Origin: an uncultured Bacteroidota bacterium
GTDB lineage: Bacteria; Bacteroidota; Ignavibacteria; UBA10030; UBA8401
Assembly: GCA_937920105.1 (NCBI GenBank)
Contig: CALETH010000084.1
Span: 1 to 22,963, forward strand
Direction of reading: 5' to 3'
Length of the DNA stretch: 22,963 bases
Below the pieces are notes generated by a model. That model made no database searches. It worked only from the letters and a program-made list of their open reading frames with translations, and was not told the DNA's origin. Each line of letters opens with the position of its first letter. Position 1 is the first letter of the stretch. A program made the position numbers and the translations under genes. This document shows positions 21,011-22,963 of this stretch, piece by piece.

Positions 21011-21838
21011 TTACGAATTGTTTGATATTCCTATAGCATCTTTTACATTTTTCCAAGAACGTTCAACAGAAATTACTAAACGTTGTCGTAATTCTTGACG
21101 AAGTTTTTGTGGATTTAATTTTTGCGTTAACACACCATCTTCCGCGATGGAAATTGCACCTGTTTCTTCAGAAACAATCACTGCAACAGCATCTGCTTGT
21201 TCTGAAATTCCTAATGCGGCTCGATGCCGTGTTCCCAATACTAAATCTCCAACTCGTGTGGTGGAAGATAATGGAAGTGTACAGCGTGCTGCTTCAATAG
21301 TTCTATCACTCACTATTACTGCTCCATCGTGTAGTGGAGATTTTGGATGAAATATTGAAAGCAATAATGAACGATTGATTCGTGCTTGTAACAATATTCC
21401 GGATTCGGTGTAAGTTCGCAAGCCTGTTCCACGCACGATAATAATTAACGCACCTTGTTTTTTTTTAGAAAGTTCGGTAACAGCACTGGCTATTTCTTCT
21501 ATAGATTCATTGGCATCCATTCGTAAAAATATTCTTACAATTCTGTTTCGTGCAACAGTGGAAAGCATTCTCCGAATTTCCGGCTGAAACAAAATAATAA
21601 ATACAATAAACCAGATTTCTGTTAAGGCACGAAATATCCAACCTAGTGTTTTAAGATTTGCTGCTTGTGCAAGAAATGAACAAACGATGATAACGATAAT
21701 TCCCATAAAAATTTGAGAAGCTATTGTCCCGTGCATTTCCAAATAAATTCTGTAAAAGATAAATGCAACGATAGTAACATCAATCACATCTAATAATGAG
21801 ATTGAGAGAAAACCTATTTTAAATAATTCTGCATCCAT
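21011..21838 (-). CDS. cdaA: diadenylate cyclase CdaA
   Basis: CdaA makes c-di-AMP from two ATP at the membrane. The 275 residues are typical. Three transmembrane helices lie about residues 14-34, 41-58 and 64-84. The DAC domain follows with the catalytic DGA (171-173, in HPKSPLHDGAVIV) and RHR (204-206, in LGTRHRAALG), and the family block SEETGAISIAEDG. The ATG at 21838 is 4 nt after the folP stop, so the two are almost certainly cotranscribed. Adjacent folP and cdaA is a known arrangement in Bacteroidota (general knowledge). No CdaR or GlmM is adjacent, so regulation by those proteins cannot be judged here. Confidence 0.95.
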   Translation of the reverse strand: MDAELFKIGFLSISLLDVIDVTIVAFIFYRIYLEMHGTIASQIFMGIIVIIVCSFLAQAANLKTLGWIFRALTEIWFIVFIILFQPEIRRMLSTVARNRIVRIFLRMDANESIEEIASAVTELSKKKQGALIIIVRGTGLRTYTESGILLQARINRSLLLSIFHPKSPLHDGAVIVSDRTIEAARCTLPLSSTTRVGDLVLGTRHRAALGISEQADAVAVIVSEETGAISIAEDGVLTQKLNPQKLRQELRQRLVISVERSWKNVKDAIGISNNS

Positions 21839-21842
21839 ATTT

Positions 21843-22685
21843 TTAACTTTGTTGAATTGCGTTCACTATAGTCGCAACTCTTTTCATTTCTTTTACATCA
21901 TGAACTCTTATAATATTTGCTCCGTTCATTATTGAAACGGCAACTGCAGCGGCTGTTCCTTCTAAACGTTCTTCCACTGGTAGGTTTAACAATGTTCCAA
22001 TAAAGTTTTTTCGAGAAACTCCTACAAGGAGTGGATAATTTAATTTCTGAAATTCTTTGAGATTTTTTAACAACTGCAAATTATGTTCTAGAGTTTTCCC
22101 AAATCCAATACCAACATCTAAAATAATTTTATTGATTTTTTTTGTGTGTGCAATTTCTATACTTTTTTGAAGATAATTTTTTATTTCTTCAATAATATTA
22201 TTGTATGTTGGATTTTTTTGCATTGTTTCCGGTGTTCCTTGAATGTGCATAAGTACAACTGCAGCATCATATTTTGCTACAATTTCTGCCATTGCAGAAT
22301 CAAATTGTAATCCGCTAATATCGTTAACTATTGATGCACCTGCATTGAGTGATTCATCCGCAACTTTGGATTTATAGGTATCTATCGAAATGCAACACTC
22401 TATTATTGAAGTAAGTTTTTCTATAACGGGAATTACTCGTTGCAATTCTTCTTCTACACTAATTTTTTTTGCTCCAGGACGAGTAGATTCTCCACCAATA
22501 TCAATAATATCTGCACCTTCTTTGAGCATTTGTAATGCGTAAGAAACTGCTGTATTAACATCAACATATTTTCCACCGTCAGAAAAAGAATCTGGTGTTA
22601 CGTTCAATATTCCCATAATGTGTGGGCGTTGTGAAAAATCAAATTTTTTATTTCCCAACGTTATGGTAAAATTGTTGTGCTGCAT
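21843..22685 (-). CDS. folP: dihydropteroate synthase
   Basis: DHPS condenses 4-aminobenzoate with dihydropterin pyrophosphate in folate synthesis and is the sulfonamide target. Visible family blocks are IMGILNVTPDSFSDGGKY, IDIGGESTRPGA, SIDTYKSKVADESLNAGASIVNDISG, DVGIGFGKTLEHNLQLL, VGVSRKNFIG and the C-terminal IIRVHDVKEMKRV. The frame is open to an ATG at 22742, but the ATG at 22685 gives the usual 280-residue length and MQHNNFTITL. The predicted promoter -10 box is only 8 nt before it, so the upstream ATG would precede the transcript. No Shine-Dalgarno sequence is present. It is followed by cdaA after 4 nt. Confidence 0.95.
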   Translation of the reverse strand: MQHNNFTITLGNKKFDFSQRPHIMGILNVTPDSFSDGGKYVDVNTAVSYALQMLKEGADIIDIGGESTRPGAKKISVEEELQRVIPVIEKLTSIIECCISIDTYKSKVADESLNAGASIVNDISGLQFDSAMAEIVAKYDAAVVLMHIQGTPETMQKNPTYNNIIEEIKNYLQKSIEIAHTKKINKIILDVGIGFGKTLEHNLQLLKNLKEFQKLNYPLLVGVSRKNFIGTLLNLPVEERLEGTAAAVAVSIMNGANIIRVHDVKEMKRVATIVNAIQQS

Positions 22686-22693
22686 AGATTTAT

Positions 22694-22722
22694 AATATAT
22701 TAGAGTTACGGGAAAAGTCCAA
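22694..22722 (-). promoter_or_regulatory. sigma-70-like folP-cdaA promoter
   Basis: TTGGAC (22722-22717) and TATATT (22699-22694) are separated by exactly 17 bp. Only 8 nt separate the -10 box from the folP ATG at 22685, which predicts a leaderless or nearly leaderless mRNA. Confidence 0.6.
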
Positions 22723-22727
22723 AAAGT

Positions 22728-22755
22728 GTAGGGAGAGAACATGTTCTGTCCCTAC
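22728..22755. repeat. 28-bp palindrome upstream of the folP promoter
   Basis: Arms GTAGGGAGAGAACA and TGTTCTGTCCCTAC pair at all positions except one. It begins 6 bp upstream of the folP -35 box. It could be a dispersed palindrome or an operator; its sequence is unlike the other families here. Confidence 0.75.
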
Positions 22756-22767
22756 GAAACATATAAT

Positions 22768-22797
22768 AAAAAACCCTCTTGTATAAAGAGGGTTTTT
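22768..22797 (-). terminator. intrinsic terminator after the small basic gene
   Basis: Minus-strand arms AAAAACCCTCTT and AAGAGGGTTTTT with a 5-nt loop are followed by T's. The symmetric T and A runs also allow termination on the plus strand. It begins 4 bp after the small gene's stop. Confidence 0.88.
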
Positions 22798-22800
22798 GTT

Positions 22801-22902
22801 TTACTTGGCTTTTGCGTTTGCTCGCATCGCTTTCATTTTTGCTTTTGCTTTTTTTTGTTTTTTGCGATGTTTTTTAGCAACCATGCGTCCTTTTTTGTTC
22901 AT
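22801..22902 (-). CDS. 33-residue highly basic protein, unrecognised
   Basis: An ATG at 22902 opens a 33-codon frame to the TAA at 22803-22801. AAGGA lies 8 nt before the ATG, and a terminator follows directly, so it has all the signs of a real, independently transcribed gene. The product starts MNKKGRMVAKKHRKKQKK and continues with Lys/Ala-rich repeats and ends in NAKAK; 17 residues are Lys or Arg and there is no acidic residue. It would be a nucleic-acid-binding or ribosome-associated peptide. There is a loose resemblance to the KRRxxMxKKxHRK pattern of the COX24/AURKAIP1-type small ribosomal proteins (bS22), but I would not name it. A weak promoter may be TTTACT (22954-22949) and TAATAC (22932-22927), 16 bp apart. 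Confidence 0.75.
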   Translation of the reverse strand: MNKKGRMVAKKHRKKQKKAKAKMKAMRANAKAK

Positions 22903-22963
22903 TAGGATTTTCCTTATTTGTTAAGTGTATTAAATCGTTTTTCATTGTAGTAAATTCTATAAT

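Noticed and set aside
22686..22742. Longer FolP start at 22742
   Set aside because: The extra 19 residues are not part of the family; they would be encoded upstream of the predicted promoter and across the palindrome.
22892..22946. Alternative short frame opening at an ATG near 22946 that overlaps the small basic gene
   Set aside because: It has no ribosome-binding site, ends inside the small basic gene in another frame, and shows no recognisable composition.

Overview
The window is an AT-rich stretch of bacterial chromosome, packed with housekeeping genes that are all on the minus strand. The best taxonomic clue is the 910-residue secreted protein at 12673-15405. It ends in a type IX secretion sorting domain with the signature NYPNPFNPTT, which is typical of the Bacteroidota/Chlorobiota superphylum and especially common in Ignavibacteria- and Kapabacteria-like lineages. 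Promoters that can be read resemble sigma-70 (TTGACT-17-TATATT) rather than the -33/-7 form known from Bacteroidia. Some genes have clear Shine-Dalgarno sites, others none. An Ignavibacteria/Kapabacteria-like organism is my inference; the exact lineage cannot be fixed from this sequence.

In transcription order (right to left): a 33-residue very basic protein with its own terminator (22902-22768); folP and cdaA (folate synthesis and c-di-AMP synthesis, 4 nt apart) behind a promoter that would make a nearly leaderless folP mRNA; a family-2 glycosyltransferase; pcm; miaA; an unrecognised membrane-anchored protein; a tRNA-Gly/tRNA-Cys unit with a near-consensus promoter and an intrinsic terminator; thrS; the T9SS-secreted repeat protein; infC-rpmI-rplT closed by a strong terminator; pheS and pheT; a coiled-coil protein and zapA; a 6S RNA-like structured RNA; rny; coaE; an argD-type aminotransferase; an outer-membrane beta-barrel protein with its own promoter and terminator; nadB; and the first 41 codons of a TPM-domain (YgcG-like) protein cut by the left window edge.

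The core thrS-infC-rpmI-rplT-pheS-pheT-(coiled coil)-zapA-rny block is a translation and cell-division neighbourhood. Its order is interrupted by the secreted repeat protein. infC starts with AUU, the classical IF3 self-regulating start codon.

The most distinctive feature besides the genes is the density of short palindromic repeats in the gaps. One family has arms like ATTCCCGC/GCGGGAAT, in about nine copies, with one pair showing compensatory changes in the stem. A second group has 16-17 bp arms around a single central base. There is also a 28-bp palindrome upstream of folP, inverted copies flanking pheS, and a short tandem repeat running into the argD start. No gap without a gene exceeds 300 bases, and there is no insertion sequence, CRISPR array or prophage. 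I see no new multi-gene system; the strongest leads are the 6S RNA locus, the repeat families and the small basic protein.
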